Of a DNA stretch of 64,000 nucleotides, positions 1 through 10,049 are shown piece by piece. The stretch is from Kibdelosporangium philippinense. GTDB taxonomy: Bacteria > Actinomycetota > Actinomycetes > Mycobacteriales > Pseudonocardiaceae. Each line of letters starts with the position of its first letter. The first letter of the stretch is position 1. The translations under genes were made by a program, and so were the position numbers. The DNA lies in assembly GCF_021390435.2 (NCBI RefSeq), contig NZ_JAJVCN010000001.1:2728001-2792000 (forward strand), read 5' to 3'. A model generated the notes under the pieces. It was not told where the DNA came from and did not search any database. It was given only the letters and a program-made list of their open reading frames with translations.

Positions 1-1
1 G

Positions 2-49
2 GAGTGCATCTACGACCTCTTCGAGTTGCTGGCGTTGGCCAGCCGTTGA
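2..49 (+). CDS. C-terminal end of an unidentified gene (partial)
   Basis: Fifteen codons and a TGA stop are open in frame at the left edge. The tail is rich in Leu and Ala with acidic residues, but is too short to identify. It converges on efeB, whose stop lies 60 bp further on. It may equally be chance coding. Confidence 0.3.
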   Translation, partial: ECIYDLFELLALASR

Positions 50-108
50 CTGGGCCGTTCGGGGTGGCGTGAGAGTCCATTGCGGACCGAGGCGGCACTG
101 GCGGCCGA

Positions 109-1356
109 TCATGCCAGCAGAGCGTCTCCCCAATAGCCGTTCTTGCTGACACCCGGCGGTATGGCGAAGTGGCCCGAACCGTTGTGCTGCAGGTACTCCA
201 TCATCTTGTCCGTTCCGGACAGAGCATGCTGCATCGGTACGAACTGGGTGCGTGTGTCACGGTTGAATCCGATGAAGAACAAGCCGGCGTCCAGATGGCC
301 CAGACCGTCCGTGCCGTCGGTGAAGTTGTACCCGCGGCGCAGGATCTTCACGCCGTTCAGGCTTTCCGCCGAAGCCAGCCGGATGTGCGAGTCGTCGGCG
401 ATGACCGGGAGCCCGCCGGCACCACGAACATGCAGATCCGGCTCGTCGAATTCGTCGACCTGGCCGAGTGGCGCGCCGACCCCCTTGCTACGGCCGACAA
501 TCTGTTCCTGCTCCGACAGTGATGTCCGGTCCCAGATCTCGATGTGCATCCGGATTCGGCGAGCCACCAGGTAGGTGCCGCCGGTCATCCAGTCCGGTCC
601 GTCGCCGGGCGCGACCCAGACGTGGTCTCGCAAGGACTGGACGTCCTCGGCCTTGATGTTGCGGGTGCCGTCCTTGAAGCCGAACAGGTTACGAGGTGTG
701 GCCTGGGTACGGGATGTCGAGGAGGTCCGGCCGAAGCCGAGCTGTGACCAGCGCACGGCGACCTTGCCGAAGCCGATCCGCGCGAGGTTTCGGATGGCGT
801 GCACCGCGACCTGCGGGTCGTTGGCGCAGGCCTGCACGCAGATGTCCCCGCCGCTGCGGCGTGGGTCCAGTGCGTCGGCTGGGAAGAGTGGCAGGTCGAT
901 GAGTGCGGGCGGGCGCTTGTCCGCGAGCCCGAATCGGGAGTCGAACAGCGACGGCCCGAACCCGACTGTCAACGTCAATGCTGAAGCAGGGAGCCCTAGT
1001 GCTTCGCCGGTGTCCGCGGGCGGGGCGTCGGGATGGCCGCCGACAGCCCCTTTGTCGGCAGCCTCCATTCCTTCGATCATCCGCCGGGCGGCATCAGTCC
1101 AGTCAAGCAACAACGAGGCCAGCTCGCGCCGGTCCTTTGTGGTCACATCGAACGCGACGAAGTGCATCCGGTCCTGTGCCGCGGTGACGATTCCCGCTTG
1201 CTGCGGGCCGTGGAACGGAACTGATTCGGCCGTCGCGTCACCAGGTTCGGGGGTTGAGCTGTCAATGAACCGATCGCCGAGCACGCCGGCGGCTACACCG
1301 GTCGCGGCCGCACCCGCCAAGCCGAACATCGAACGGCGGGTCATCTTGCCAGTCAT
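109..1356 (-). CDS. efeB: EfeB, Tat-exported Dyp-type haem peroxidase
   Basis: This 415-aa protein is the extracytoplasmic haem peroxidase of the EfeUOB ferrous-iron system. It begins MTGKMTRRSMFGLAG, a twin-arginine signal, followed by a Dyp-peroxidase body that carries the family GxxDG motif (GFKDGTRNI). The longer open frame upstream is a shadow of efeO; the ATG at 1356 is chosen because it overlaps the efeO stop by four bases (ATGA) and places the RR motif at the N terminus. In known EfeB proteins the haem site oxidises Fe(II) or takes part in iron release from haem. It is the last gene of the efeU-efeO-efeB operon. Confidence 0.95.
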   Translation of the reverse strand: MTGKMTRRSMFGLAGAAATGVAAGVLGDRFIDSSTPEPGDATAESVPFHGPQQAGIVTAAQDRMHFVAFDVTTKDRRELASLLLDWTDAARRMIEGMEAADKGAVGGHPDAPPADTGEALGLPASALTLTVGFGPSLFDSRFGLADKRPPALIDLPLFPADALDPRRSGGDICVQACANDPQVAVHAIRNLARIGFGKVAVRWSQLGFGRTSSTSRTQATPRNLFGFKDGTRNIKAEDVQSLRDHVWVAPGDGPDWMTGGTYLVARRIRMHIEIWDRTSLSEQEQIVGRSKGVGAPLGQVDEFDEPDLHVRGAGGLPVIADDSHIRLASAESLNGVKILRRGYNFTDGTDGLGHLDAGLFFIGFNRDTRTQFVPMQHALSGTDKMMEYLQHNGSGHFAIPPGVSKNGYWGDALLA

Positions 1357-2477
1357 CTCGCCGCCACGACTTCCGCGACCTTGCTCACCGGCTCGCCCAA
1401 CGCGTCCACCGCCGCGGCCAGTTCCTTGACCTCGTCCGGAGTCAGTTCGGTATAGAGCTTGAACGTGTCGCCTTTGCGTTGCTTCTCCAGCAACGCGCCG
1501 ACGGCGGCGAACTTGTCGTCGAGTACCGCGCCCAAGGCCTTGTCCCGGCTGTCGATCACCGGGCGCAGCGCGGCGACCGCTGCCTGCGAACCGTCTAGAT
1601 TGGACCGGAAGTCGTACAGGTCGGTGTGCGAGTACTGGTCTTCCTCGCCGGTGATCTTGCCGCGGGCGACTTCGTCGAGCAGTTCCTTGGCGCCGTTGGC
1701 CATCTGCACCGGGGTGTACTCGAGGTTCAACGCCTTGGCTCGCAGGTCCTGAACGTCCGCGAGCAGCTGGTCGGCGATCTGTGGCGAATCGGCCTGCAGG
1801 CCGGAGACCCACAGGTCCTTCTCCAGCCGGTGGAACCCGGTGAATTGCTGCCCAGGCTCCACGTCCGGCTCGCGCGCGTCGATCTTCGGGTCGATGTCGC
1901 CGAAGCTCTCGGCCACCGGTTCGATGCGTTCCCAGTAGATTCGCGCGACCGGATAGAGCGCCTTGGCCTCTTCGACCTTGCCTGCCTTGACAGCGTTGAC
2001 GAACTCGGTGGTCTTCACCGTGAACGACTCGGTCTGCGAGTTGACATACCGCTGGTAGCTCCTGGTGGCCTCACCCAGTTGCGCGTTCGCGTCCGCGGCC
2101 TTGACCACGCCGCCGGACACGGTGAAGTCGCCGCGGATGCCGTCGCCCTTCATACCGGGTTTGCACGCGGTCTGGAACTTGCCGGCCTCGGCCACCTCGA
2201 CGATCAGCCGGCGGGTCAGGCCGGGGCCGATGTTCTCGACCTCGCCCATGATCCGGTCGCCCTCGCCGTAGAGGTAGAACTCGGTGACCTTCGAGCCCTT
2301 GTTGGAGACTTCGAAGGTGATGTTGCCGGCGTCCGCCGAGTTCCTTGCGACCTTGCAGGCGTCGTCGTTGGCCTCTACAGCGATCGGGCCTCCCGCGGCG
2401 GCAGGAGCGTCCGTGTTGCCGCTACAGGCGGCCAGCACGAACAGTGGTGCCACAACAGCGGCGGCGCGAACCTTCAC
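1353..2477 (-). CDS. efeO: EfeO, periplasmic iron-binding lipoprotein of EfeUOB
   Basis: This 374-aa protein starts at a GTG that overlaps the efeU stop (GTGA). The N terminus is a lipoprotein signal with lipobox LAAC. A cupredoxin-like domain follows (about aa 35-130), then an M75 peptidase-like domain (about aa 140-370) with the HxxE-type motif in FHRLEKDLW. EfeO is thought to bind and pass iron to the EfeU permease. The long frame running upstream from 2477 to 3209 lies antisense or out of frame to efeU and is not part of the gene. Gene order and overlaps imply translational coupling. Confidence 0.94.
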   Translation of the reverse strand: MKVRAAAVVAPLFVLAACSGNTDAPAAAGGPIAVEANDDACKVARNSADAGNITFEVSNKGSKVTEFYLYGEGDRIMGEVENIGPGLTRRLIVEVAEAGKFQTACKPGMKGDGIRGDFTVSGGVVKAADANAQLGEATRSYQRYVNSQTESFTVKTTEFVNAVKAGKVEEAKALYPVARIYWERIEPVAESFGDIDPKIDAREPDVEPGQQFTGFHRLEKDLWVSGLQADSPQIADQLLADVQDLRAKALNLEYTPVQMANGAKELLDEVARGKITGEEDQYSHTDLYDFRSNLDGSQAAVAALRPVIDSRDKALGAVLDDKFAAVGALLEKQRKGDTFKLYTELTPDEVKELAAAVDALGEPVSKVAEVVAAR

Positions 2478-3319
2478 GAGGACCTCACGGGTGTCGGATG
2501 GACGGTGTGATGTGGGGTGCGACGAGGCCAGAGGAACAACGTCAGCACCACCGCGACATAGCTGACCCACGTGACCGCCTGCAGGACAGTGGTCTGCTGG
2601 GAGTAGTTGAACAATCCTTTGAGCAAGGTGCCGTACCAGGAGGCCTCCGGGATCGGACCGGACAAGTCGAACGCCAGCGTTTCCAGACCCGGCAGGAATC
2701 GGCCCTCCTGCAGGTCGTGCACGCCGTACCCGAGGACTCCCGCGGCGACGATCACGAGCAGGACACCGGTGATCTGGAAGAACTTGGTCAGGTTGAGCCG
2801 GACGCTGCCCCGGTACAGCAGATACCCGAGGATGACCGCGAACAGGATTCCGGCGACGAAACCGATCAGTGGCTGGGACGTCCCGCCGCCCGCGGTCTGC
2901 ACGGCCGCGTAGAAGAAGACGGCCGTTTCCAGACCTTCCCGGCCGACCGACAGGAATGCGACGCCGATGACCGCGAGAGGCCCGAGAACGACGGCTTCGG
3001 ACAATTTGCCCCGCAGATCCGACGCGATGGTGCGGGCAGTTGCCCGCATCCAGAAGATCATGCCGGTGACCAGCGCGACAGCGACGATCGACAACGCGCC
3101 CCCGACGAGTTCCTGCGTCTGGAACGACAGGCTCGACGTGCCGTACGTCAGAACTGCGCCCACCGTGACCGACAGCGCGACTGCCATGCCCACACCGGCC
3201 CAGACCCACTTCAGCGAAGCTCGCTGGCCGGTCTTCACCAGGAACGCGATCAGGATGCTGACGACCAGCGCGGCCTCGAATCCTTCCCGCAGCCCCAACA
3301 GGGCGTTACTGAAAAGCAT
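2474..3319 (-). CDS. efeU: EfeU, FTR1-family iron permease
   Basis: A 281-aa polytopic membrane protein with about seven hydrophobic segments. Two REXXE iron-binding motifs are visible: REGFE near the N terminus (aa 12-16) and REGLE in the middle. These are hallmarks of the FTR1/EfeU permeases that import oxidised iron. It is first in efeUOB. The gene starts at an ATG, and a DtxR-like box lies about 55-70 bp upstream. Confidence 0.95.
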   Translation of the reverse strand: MLFSNALLGLREGFEAALVVSILIAFLVKTGQRASLKWVWAGVGMAVALSVTVGAVLTYGTSSLSFQTQELVGGALSIVAVALVTGMIFWMRATARTIASDLRGKLSEAVVLGPLAVIGVAFLSVGREGLETAVFFYAAVQTAGGGTSQPLIGFVAGILFAVILGYLLYRGSVRLNLTKFFQITGVLLVIVAAGVLGYGVHDLQEGRFLPGLETLAFDLSGPIPEASWYGTLLKGLFNYSQQTTVLQAVTWVSYVAVVLTLFLWPRRTPHHTVHPTPVRSS

Positions 3320-3372
3320 CGCACTCCCTTGCCCGGCCGGATCTCGCCTGGTCGGCGCACCGGCAAGGAAAG

Positions 3373-3390
3373 ATAGGCTGCACTAACTTT
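3373..3390. promoter_or_regulatory. Candidate DtxR/IdeR iron box upstream of efeU
   Basis: ATAGGCTGCACTAACTTT keeps both half-sites (TAGGCT and CTAAC) of the 19-bp actinobacterial iron box TTAGGTTAGGCTAACCTAA, with a mismatched centre. It sits 54-71 bp before the efeU start, where an iron-dependent repressor would act. The match is partial, so this is a candidate only. Confidence 0.4.
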
Positions 3391-4012
3391 TACGCGCGTG
3401 TAGAAGCTAACTCAAGCGTGAGGCCGTGACAACAGGCAGTCCAGGAACGGCGTGCGCCGGTCATGAACGCGACTGGCAGCGTGACCAGCCGGACGGTCCG
3501 CGCCTGGTCCGACGCTGGCACAAAGTGCCCGTCCAGCTGTCGGGACGGCAGATCAGTAGGGCCGCCGGAGACTGGACCGCTGCCGTCGACGCTGTGGCCA
3601 GGTCTTGGTGCTGTGCGAACGTTCAGCCCGGCGTTGCGGTGGTTCGCTCGGCCTGGCAGCCCAATGCATGCGAGGTAGGAACCGTGTGCCGCCGCGCATG
3701 TACGGTGCGATCACTGATTCGATGCTGTATAGCGCTTTGTAGCGGGCGAAGTCGCGTACAGGCGGCCTTCAGTCCGAGCAAACACCGCTTGAAACGGGTA
3801 GTTGAACTCTTCGTCGGCGGTAGAACTTCGCTGGGGAAGCGATTTCTGTGCGTCCAGGTTGGTCACGTCCGATGCCAGCCGTCGTCAGATCCACACGCAT
3901 ACACAATGGTCGTCGCAACCGGTCGCGTACCCGAAAACGCGGACATTTTTGCTACTTGATCGGGACGGGAACGCAACGGCGTGGTGCGTGATGCGGGACA
4001 CCGACCTCATTC
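3391..4012. other. Intergenic, no supported gene
   Basis: Several short open frames occur on both strands, but none resembles a protein family or has a convincing ribosome-binding site. Base composition is lower in GC in places. No repeat seen. Confidence 0.5.
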
Positions 4013-4045
4013 GAGATCGGCTGGCTTCATAAACCAGCCGATCTC
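4013..4045 (-). terminator. Hairpin terminator after the membrane-protein gene
   Basis: A perfect 12-bp stem (GAGATCGGCTGG / CCAGCCGATCTC) with a 9-nt loop begins 18 bp after the stop of the gene at 4063. There is no strong U tract, which is common in high-GC actinomycetes. Confidence 0.7.
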
Positions 4046-4062
4046 TGCGCGCGGTGCATCGG

Positions 4063-4560
4063 TCAGAAGTGCGGAACGCCAACGATGATCACATAGCCGA
4101 GGCTCCCGATCACCAGCCCGAGGCAATATGGCGCGGCGCGGTCCCTGCCTTGGCCAAGAACGTACACGATGAACGAGAACCCGGTGGCCAGCACGAGCTC
4201 AACGATAGGAATTGTGGTGGACAACTCGAGCAAGAGCATCGAGACTCCGCCAACAACAGCCATGATCGCGACCTCTGCGAGCGTCGGCAGTTCAGGGAGT
4301 TCGACTTTTCGCTGGCGTTCGACTTCGTGCGAGAGTTTCTTCCCCGCGTACACGAATGCGAGCACCATCAGCGGAAACACTATCGCCGCGAGGCTGCGGA
4401 ATCCTGATCCCACCCCGGCGACAAACGCCCGCGACACGAAGAAGATCGCAAGCCCGCCAAGGAAGGCCGGGGCGACAACCAGTGCGGCGTTCATCAAGAA
4501 CTTCATCAGCTCGCGCGCGATTCTGAAACCTGGATCGACATCTGCGCGGTAATCGGCCAT
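4063..4560 (-). CDS. Hypothetical integral membrane protein
   Basis: 165 aa. The ATG at 4560 (MADYRADVDPG) has GGGAG six bases upstream, which decides it over the in-frame ATG at 4617. About four or five hydrophobic helices are visible, with a charged cytoplasmic stretch around KKLSHEVERQRKVELPEL. No family recognised. It is monocistronic, with its own hairpin terminator. Confidence 0.65.
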   Translation of the reverse strand: MADYRADVDPGFRIARELMKFLMNAALVVAPAFLGGLAIFFVSRAFVAGVGSGFRSLAAIVFPLMVLAFVYAGKKLSHEVERQRKVELPELPTLAEVAIMAVVGGVSMLLLELSTTIPIVELVLATGFSFIVYVLGQGRDRAAPYCLGLVIGSLGYVIIVGVPHF

Positions 4561-4975
4561 GACGGCTCCCTCAACTGCTGTTCCCAGCTTCACGGTGTAT
4601 GAGAAGCCTTCGGACAACCGTCACCAGCTGTTACATGTACGGGCCACTTCACTCGGTTGGCCTACGAAAATTGTTGATCGATATCGCCCACGGTTGCAGT
4701 ACACCACTAGGCACCTCAATGAGGGGCAAACTCCACGGCTGGCAAAGGATCAAGGCGCTGAGAAAGAAACCATGCCAACACCAGCTTCAGGCTGATTCCG
4801 TTTCACCGGATTCCACTTCTCCCGCGCCAGCGGGACATGTCCACTATGGAGCGTGTGCGGCGCGTTCGCGTTACCTCTGGGTCGCGCGGGCCGCAGCGGA
4901 TTCATCCGCCCCGGCAAGACCTTCGCCATCGGCCTCGGCTGCGAGATCAGGCACACGAGCCGGTAATTGTGTGGG
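4561..4975. other. Intergenic, no supported gene
   Basis: About 415 bp between nrdR and the membrane-protein gene. Open frames here are antisense or out-of-frame shadows. Nothing recognisable seen. Confidence 0.5.
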
Positions 4976-5296
4976 TCAGGTTTTCGAGCGCGGCCGGTTG
5001 CCCTTGGGGGTCGGGGTTTCCTCGCCCACTGTAGTGTCCTTGTGCCTGTTGGCGCGCAGCTCGTCGATCGCCTTCGCGAAGTCGTCGGCTGAGTCGAAGG
5101 AGTGATACACGCTGGCGAAGCGCAGGTAGGTGACCTCGTCGAGCTCACGGAGCGGGCCGAGGATGGCCTCCTCGACGGTGGTGAACCTGCGACCGCATTC
5201 CGTGCAGGACCTCCTGCGGCGGATGACCTGTCCTTCATCGACTTCACGGGAGTCGACCACGCGGGAGTCCGCGTTGCGGCAGAACGGGCAGCGCAT
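4976..5296 (-). CDS. nrdR: NrdR-like repressor lacking the ATP-cone
   Basis: 106 aa, against about 150-170 for normal NrdR. The N-terminal zinc ribbon is intact: Cys3, Cys6, Cys31 and Cys34, with [17 protein letters not shown]. The C-terminal NrdR signature ([15 protein letters not shown], then a helix ending DELRANR) is also present. The roughly 50 residues between them, which form the dATP/ATP-binding ATP-cone, are absent, and the frame is kept across the gap. NrdR binds NrdR boxes and represses RNR genes when its cone holds dATP, so this version should be unable to sense nucleotides. It lies 82 bp downstream of nrdB in the same direction, probably in the same transcript. Whether it still binds DNA is unknown. 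Confidence 0.85.
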   Translation of the reverse strand: MRCPFCRNADSRVVDSREVDEGQVIRRRRSCTECGRRFTTVEEAILGPLRELDEVTYLRFASVYHSFDSADDFAKAIDELRANRHKDTTVGEETPTPKGNRPRSKT

Positions 5297-5378
5297 GAGT
5301 CACCTTTCACGGCGGGGACGGAGGGTGCTGCGGGACCGGGTTCGGCCGGGGTGCCCCGGCCGAACTCCGAGAGGTTGA

Positions 5379-6455
5379 TCAGTCCCAGTCCAGCGAGGAT
5401 CCCGAGGCGTACTCGGTGACCCTGGTTTCGAAGAAGTTCTTCTCCTTCTTCAGATCGATCGCCTCCGACATCCACGGGAAGGGGTTCTCCGCCGGTCCGA
5501 ACACCGGTGCCAGGCCCAGCTGCGCGCAGCGCCGGTTGGTGATGAAGTGCATGTACTGCTCGCACTGTTCGGAGTTCAGGCCGAGCAGGCCGTTGGGCAT
5601 GGTGTCGCGGCCGTACGCGACTTCCAGCTCACACGCCTCGCCCAGCATGGTGCGAACCTCTGCCTGGAAGTCCTCACCCCACAGGTGCGGGTTCTCGATC
5701 TTGATCTGGTTGATCGAGTCGATCCCGAAGTTCAGGTGGATCGACTCGTCGCGCAGGATGTACTGGTACTGCTCGGCGATGCCGACCATCTTGTTGCGCC
5801 GCCCGAACGACAGGATCTGCGCGAATCCCGTGTAGAACCACATTCCCTCGAACACCACGTAGAACGCCACGAGGTCACGCAGGAACGCCTGGTCCGCCGC
5901 GGGAGTGCCGGTGTGGAAATCCGGGTCTTCCAGGTTCTGGGTGTAGTTCAGTGCCCACGCGGCCTTGTCGGTGATCGACGGGACCTCGCGGTACATGTTG
6001 AACAGCTCGCCCTCGTCCAGGCCGAGCGACTCGCAGATGTACTGGAAGGTGTGCGTGTGCACGGCCTCCTCGAAGGCCTGGCGCAGCAGGTACTGGCGGC
6101 ATTCGGGGTTGGTCAGGTGCCGGTACACCGCGAGCACGATGTTGTTGGCGACCAACGACTCCGAAGTGGCGAAGAAGCCGAGGTTGCGCTTGATCGTGTG
6201 CCGCTCGTCGTGGGTGAGACCGTTCGGCGAGCGCCAGAGGGCGATGTCGGCCTGCATCGAGACCTCGGTCGGCATCCAGTGGTTGGCGCACCCGGCGAGG
6301 TACTTGTCCCACGCCCACTGGTACTTCAACGGCAGCAGCTGGTTGACGTCGGCGCGGGCGTTGATCATCGCCTTGTCGTCGACCTGCACCCGGCCGGCGC
6401 CGCGCTCGATGGTGCCGAGGCCGGTGGTGTCGGCGGAATTCGTGGTCACTGGCAT
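5379..6455 (-). CDS. nrdB: Ribonucleotide reductase R2 subunit, class Ic type
   Basis: 358 aa. The small subunit makes the oxidant that starts nucleotide reduction in NrdA. All six metal ligands are visible: Glu99, Glu130, His133, Glu203, Glu237 and His240. The residue that carries the tyrosyl radical in class Ia is Phe137 (VHTHTF), and the first ligand is Glu rather than Asp. Both are the hallmarks of the Chlamydia-type class Ic R2, which uses a Mn/Fe centre in place of a tyrosyl radical. The C-terminal part ([16 protein letters not shown]) also matches that group. It overlaps the nrdA stop by 10 bp. The metal content is inferred from the family. Confidence 0.93.
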   Translation of the reverse strand: MPVTTNSADTTGLGTIERGAGRVQVDDKAMINARADVNQLLPLKYQWAWDKYLAGCANHWMPTEVSMQADIALWRSPNGLTHDERHTIKRNLGFFATSESLVANNIVLAVYRHLTNPECRQYLLRQAFEEAVHTHTFQYICESLGLDEGELFNMYREVPSITDKAAWALNYTQNLEDPDFHTGTPAADQAFLRDLVAFYVVFEGMWFYTGFAQILSFGRRNKMVGIAEQYQYILRDESIHLNFGIDSINQIKIENPHLWGEDFQAEVRTMLGEACELEVAYGRDTMPNGLLGLNSEQCEQYMHFITNRRCAQLGLAPVFGPAENPFPWMSEAIDLKKEKNFFETRVTEYASGSSLDWD

Positions 6456-9289
6456 GCCTCGCAGTCGGGGTCGGTGATGGAGCAGACGAGGGCCTCATTG
6501 GCCGCGCTTGGCGCGAGTGTGGTGGGCGGAGCCGCTGTTGCAGTCGGTGTCCCGGTCGGTGTCGCCGCGGGCTCGCTGACCGGGCGCACGGCGTTGAGCT
6601 TGCCGTCGGTGCCGCGCAACGTGGACTTCTCCACGCTGGTCGCAGCGGTGGAACGCAGGTAGTAGGTGGTCTTGAGACCCTTGTGCCACGCGAGCCGGTA
6701 CAGGTTGTCGAGCTTGCGGCCGCTGGGAGCGGCGATGTACAGGTTGAGCGACTGCGCCTGGTCGATCCACTTCTGGCGCCGCGACGCGGCTTCGATCAGC
6801 CACTCGGAGGGCATCTCGAACGCCGTGGCGTACAACGCTTTCAGGTCGTCGGGCACCCGGTCGATGGGCGCGAGCGAACCGTCGAAGTACTTCAGGTCCG
6901 AGACCATCGCCTCGTCCCACAGGCCCCGCGCCTTGAGGTCGGCCACGAGGTGCCGGTTGAGCACGGTGAAGTCGCCGGACATGTTCGACTTCACGTACAG
7001 GTTGCGGAACAGCGGCTCGATGGACTGGCCGACACCGCAGATGTTGGAGATGGTCGCCGTCGGCGCGATGGCCATGGTGTTCGAGTTGCGCATTCCACCG
7101 CGTACCCTGGTCCGCAGGGCTTCCCAGTCCAATGTGGACGACGTGTCCACGTCGAGCGCGCCACCCCTGGCTTCGGCGAGCAGTGCGATGGAGTCGATCG
7201 GCAGGATGCCCTGGCTCCACAGCGAACCATCGAACGTCTCGTAGGCGCCGCGCTCGCGTGCCAGGTCCGCTGAGGCCGACAACGCGTGGTAGCTGATGTG
7301 CTCCATGCTGCGGTCAGCGAATTCCACAGCCTCCGGCGTACCGGGCACGAGCCGGAGGGTGAACAGGGCGTCCTGGAAGCCCATCATCCCAAGGCCGATC
7401 GGGCGGTGCCGCAGGTTGGACCGCTCAGCTTCCGGGATGGTGTAGAAGTTGATGTCGATCACGTTGTCCAACATCCGCACCGCGGTGTGAACGGTGCGCT
7501 TCACACGCTCGGCGTCCAAGCCGGCAGAGGTGACGTGGTTGGCCAGGTTGACCGAGCCGAGGTTGCACACCGCGACCTCGTCGGAGCTGGTGTTCAGCGT
7601 GATCTCGGTGCACAGGTTCGACGAGTGCACCACGCCCACGTGCTGCTGCGGCGAACGCAGGTTGCATGGGTCCTTGAACGTGATCCACGGGTGACCGGTC
7701 TCGAACAGCATGGTCAGCATCCGCCGCCACAGGTCGACCGCGCGGACACGCTTGAACACGCGGATCTCGCCCGCGTCGGCTGCTTGCTCGTACGCGCGGT
7801 ACCGCTCGGCGAACGCCAAGCCGTACAGGTCGTGCAGGTCAGGCGTTTCGTCGGGGGAGAAGAGCATCCACTGCGCGTCGGCCTCGACCCGGCGCAGGAA
7901 CTCGTCCGGCACCCAGTTCGCGGTGTTCATGTCGTGCGTGCGGCGCCGGTCGTCGCCGGTGTTCTTGCGCAGGTCGAGGAACTCCTCGACGTCGATGTGC
8001 CACGTTTCCAGGTACGCGCACGCCGCCCCCTTGCGGCGGCCGCCCTGATTCACAGCGACCGCGGTGTCGTTGGCAACCTTCAGGAACGGCACGACACCCT
8101 GGGACTGGCCGTTGGTGCCCTTGATGTGCGCGCCCATGCCGCGTACGGGCGTCCAGTCGTTGCCGAGCCCGCCGGAGTACTTCGCGAGCAGCGCGTTGTT
8201 CTGGTAGCTCTGGAAGATGCTCTTGAGGTCATCGTCCACTGTGGTCAGGAAGCACGAGGACAGCTGCGGACGGGTTGTGCCGGAGTTGAACAGCGTCGGC
8301 GTCGAGCACATGAAGTCAAATGTGGACAGCAGCTCGTAGAACTCGATCGCCCGAGCCTCGCGGTCGTCCTCACGCAGCGCGAGTCCCATCGCGACACGCA
8401 TGAAGAACGCCTGCGGCAACTCGTAACGCACGCCGTCGTCATGCAGGAAGTAGCGGTCGTAGAGGGTCTGCATGCCCAGGAAGTCGAACTTGGCGTCACG
8501 GTCCGGCCGAATGGCGGCCGCGAGCCGGTTGACGTCGAACTCGGCCAGTTCCGGGTCCAACCGGTCAAGGGCGATGCCCAGCCGGACGTACTCCGGGAAG
8601 TAGGTCGAGTACGACATCTGCTCGCCGGTCGCCTCGACCGGGCGGCCCGCGACCCTGGTCAGCACCTCGCGGCGCAGTTGGTCCAGCAGCAGGCGAGCGG
8701 CGATGAACGAGTAGTTCGGCTCGGTCTCCACCAGCGTCCGCGCGGACATGACCAATGCCACTGCCAGTTCATCCGCCGTGATGCCGTCGTAAAGGGCCCG
8801 GCGCACCTCGGCCAGTACCAGTTCGGGTGACACGTCTTCGAGGTCCGCGCACGCCTCGTTGACCACAGCCGCGGTCCGGTCCCAGTCCATCGGGGCGAGG
8901 TCGCCGTCCGCCTTCTTCACCCGGAACTCGGGAGCGGCCGGGACGGTCTTCCGTGCCTTGGCGTGCTCCTCGCGGTACAACACGTAGGCCCGGGCGACCT
9001 TGTGGTGCCCGCCGCGCATCAACGCCAGTTCGACCTGGTCCTGGATCTGCTCGATGTGCAGAGTCGTCTCGGGGCGGGTGTGCCTGAGCAGCGCCGACTG
9101 AACCTGGTCGGTGAGCTCCGTGACCATCGGATGCAGATGGGACGCGGAAGCCACCCCGTCGCCGCCGACGGCCAGGAACGCCTTGGTTATCACCACATGG
9201 ATTTTGGTGGCGCTGAACGCCGAGACACTGCCATCACGGCGGATCACCCGCACCTGCGCGACCCCGGTGTCCGTGGTTGTTGTCGACAC
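6446..9289 (-). CDS. nrdA: Ribonucleotide reductase R1 (catalytic) subunit
   Basis: 947 aa. It reduces ribonucleoside diphosphates with the oxidant from NrdB. The N terminus has an ATP-cone (about aa 10-100) for allosteric activity control, then a second cone-like stretch (about aa 125-215). The barrel carries the active-site elements [15 protein letters not shown] and [10 protein letters not shown], and the tail ends with redox cysteines ([12 protein letters not shown]). The GTG at 9289 is chosen over the upstream ATG at 9346 because GAGGAGAGG lies just before it and the cone starts soon after. Expression is probably controlled by the cobalamin riboswitch upstream. Confidence 0.95.
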   Translation of the reverse strand: MSTTTTDTGVAQVRVIRRDGSVSAFSATKIHVVITKAFLAVGGDGVASASHLHPMVTELTDQVQSALLRHTRPETTLHIEQIQDQVELALMRGGHHKVARAYVLYREEHAKARKTVPAAPEFRVKKADGDLAPMDWDRTAAVVNEACADLEDVSPELVLAEVRRALYDGITADELAVALVMSARTLVETEPNYSFIAARLLLDQLRREVLTRVAGRPVEATGEQMSYSTYFPEYVRLGIALDRLDPELAEFDVNRLAAAIRPDRDAKFDFLGMQTLYDRYFLHDDGVRYELPQAFFMRVAMGLALREDDREARAIEFYELLSTFDFMCSTPTLFNSGTTRPQLSSCFLTTVDDDLKSIFQSYQNNALLAKYSGGLGNDWTPVRGMGAHIKGTNGQSQGVVPFLKVANDTAVAVNQGGRRKGAACAYLETWHIDVEEFLDLRKNTGDDRRRTHDMNTANWVPDEFLRRVEADAQWMLFSPDETPDLHDLYGLAFAERYRAYEQAADAGEIRVFKRVRAVDLWRRMLTMLFETGHPWITFKDPCNLRSPQQHVGVVHSSNLCTEITLNTSSDEVAVCNLGSVNLANHVTSAGLDAERVKRTVHTAVRMLDNVIDINFYTIPEAERSNLRHRPIGLGMMGFQDALFTLRLVPGTPEAVEFADRSMEHISYHALSASADLARERGAYETFDGSLWSQGILPIDSIALLAEARGGALDVDTSSTLDWEALRTRVRGGMRNSNTMAIAPTATISNICGVGQSIEPLFRNLYVKSNMSGDFTVLNRHLVADLKARGLWDEAMVSDLKYFDGSLAPIDRVPDDLKALYATAFEMPSEWLIEAASRRQKWIDQAQSLNLYIAAPSGRKLDNLYRLAWHKGLKTTYYLRSTAATSVEKSTLRGTDGKLNAVRPVSEPAATPTGTPTATAAPPTTLAPSAANEALVCSITDPDCEACQ

Positions 9290-9332
9290 AGCCCTCTCCT
9301 CGCGAGCACGTACGGCCCGGAGCGTGAAGGTG

Positions 9333-9375
9333 GCGACACAAAGCACGCACTACTGCGCACCCTTTGTCGTGTCGG
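9333..9375 (-). other. Leader hairpin between riboswitch and nrdA
   Basis: A long imperfect stem (CGACACAAAG pairing with CTTTGTCGTGTCG, one bulge) sits between the aptamer and the nrdA start. It is a reasonable expression-platform element, but its role is inference. Confidence 0.45.
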
Positions 9376-9419
9376 CCCACCCGCGAGGCCCCAGACACGC
9401 GTACGCCGGTCGGCGCACG

Positions 9420-9632
9420 CATCGACGGCAGGTCTTCGGACTTATGGACAGTGGAGTCACCCGGCTGATTGACCGGATAACACCGCCTACTGGCTGTCGC
9501 TTCCCAAAAGCAAACGCTCTCAGTGCTGTGTGACAGCTGTCGTTTCCACTTACCGCTGCGGGGCAGTCCCGGATTCACACCGGGTTCCCTCTTGCCTCCT
9601 CGACCCTTTCGGGGGTCGCGGAACCATCGACG
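9420..9632 (-). promoter_or_regulatory. Cobalamin (B12) riboswitch controlling nrdAB
   Basis: On the minus strand the aptamer core reads GGGAACCCGGTGTGAATCC, then GGGACTGCCCCGCAGCGGTA, and ends in a B12-box (CCGAAGACCTGCC, 9427-9439). A P1 stem can form between 9624-9632 and 9420-9428 with two G-U pairs. It lies about 130 nt before nrdA. B12 riboswitches in front of class I RNR operons are known in Streptomyces, where B12 shuts off the class I enzyme in favour of the B12-dependent class II enzyme. Confidence 0.9.
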
Positions 9633-10049
9633 TGCGGAACACTACATGTTGTAGATCCGTCCGCAACGCAGCCCCACCGGGTGTGTCGCGCAACGTGGTG
9701 TGCTGCGAGAGGCGACGACTGCACAAGTCGGAAGGTGGAGCCGATCGGCGGCGATGGAGATTCCGGCCGCGCAGGCGTTGAAAGCGGGCGGACGGCCACT
9801 GGCGTTTCTCAAGGCCAAGGTGTTCATTCTGAGCGTGCCGGTGGATTGCTCTGGTGTGCATGCCAACCGGGGTGCGATCGCATACGACGACAACGGTTAC
9901 GACCCTGACACGGTCGCCCGCGCCACCCCACAGGCGATTCTCGGACTCGGCGGTCCGAGCTTGGCGGCGCTGAGTGCGTCCGGCTCGAAGCCAGGCGTGC
10001 CAGTACTTTTGTGCCGGTAATGGCCACATAGGAGGGAGGTCGGGCCTGG
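9633..10049. other. Intergenic upstream of the riboswitch
   Basis: The promoter for the nrd transcript must lie here, but no convincing -35/-10 pair was found. No gene is supported; open frames are low-complexity shadows. Confidence 0.4.

Noticed and set aside
1353..3209. 618-aa reading of efeO
   Set aside because: The first 240 codons are an out-of-frame shadow of efeU; the lipoprotein signal and overlap place the start at 2477.
3426..3959. 177-codon frame in the efeU upstream region
   Set aside because: No ribosome-binding site, odd composition and no family resemblance.
9700..10020. Plus-strand frame of 106 codons
   Set aside because: No recognisable domain; overlaps decayed DNA and lacks a ribosome-binding site.
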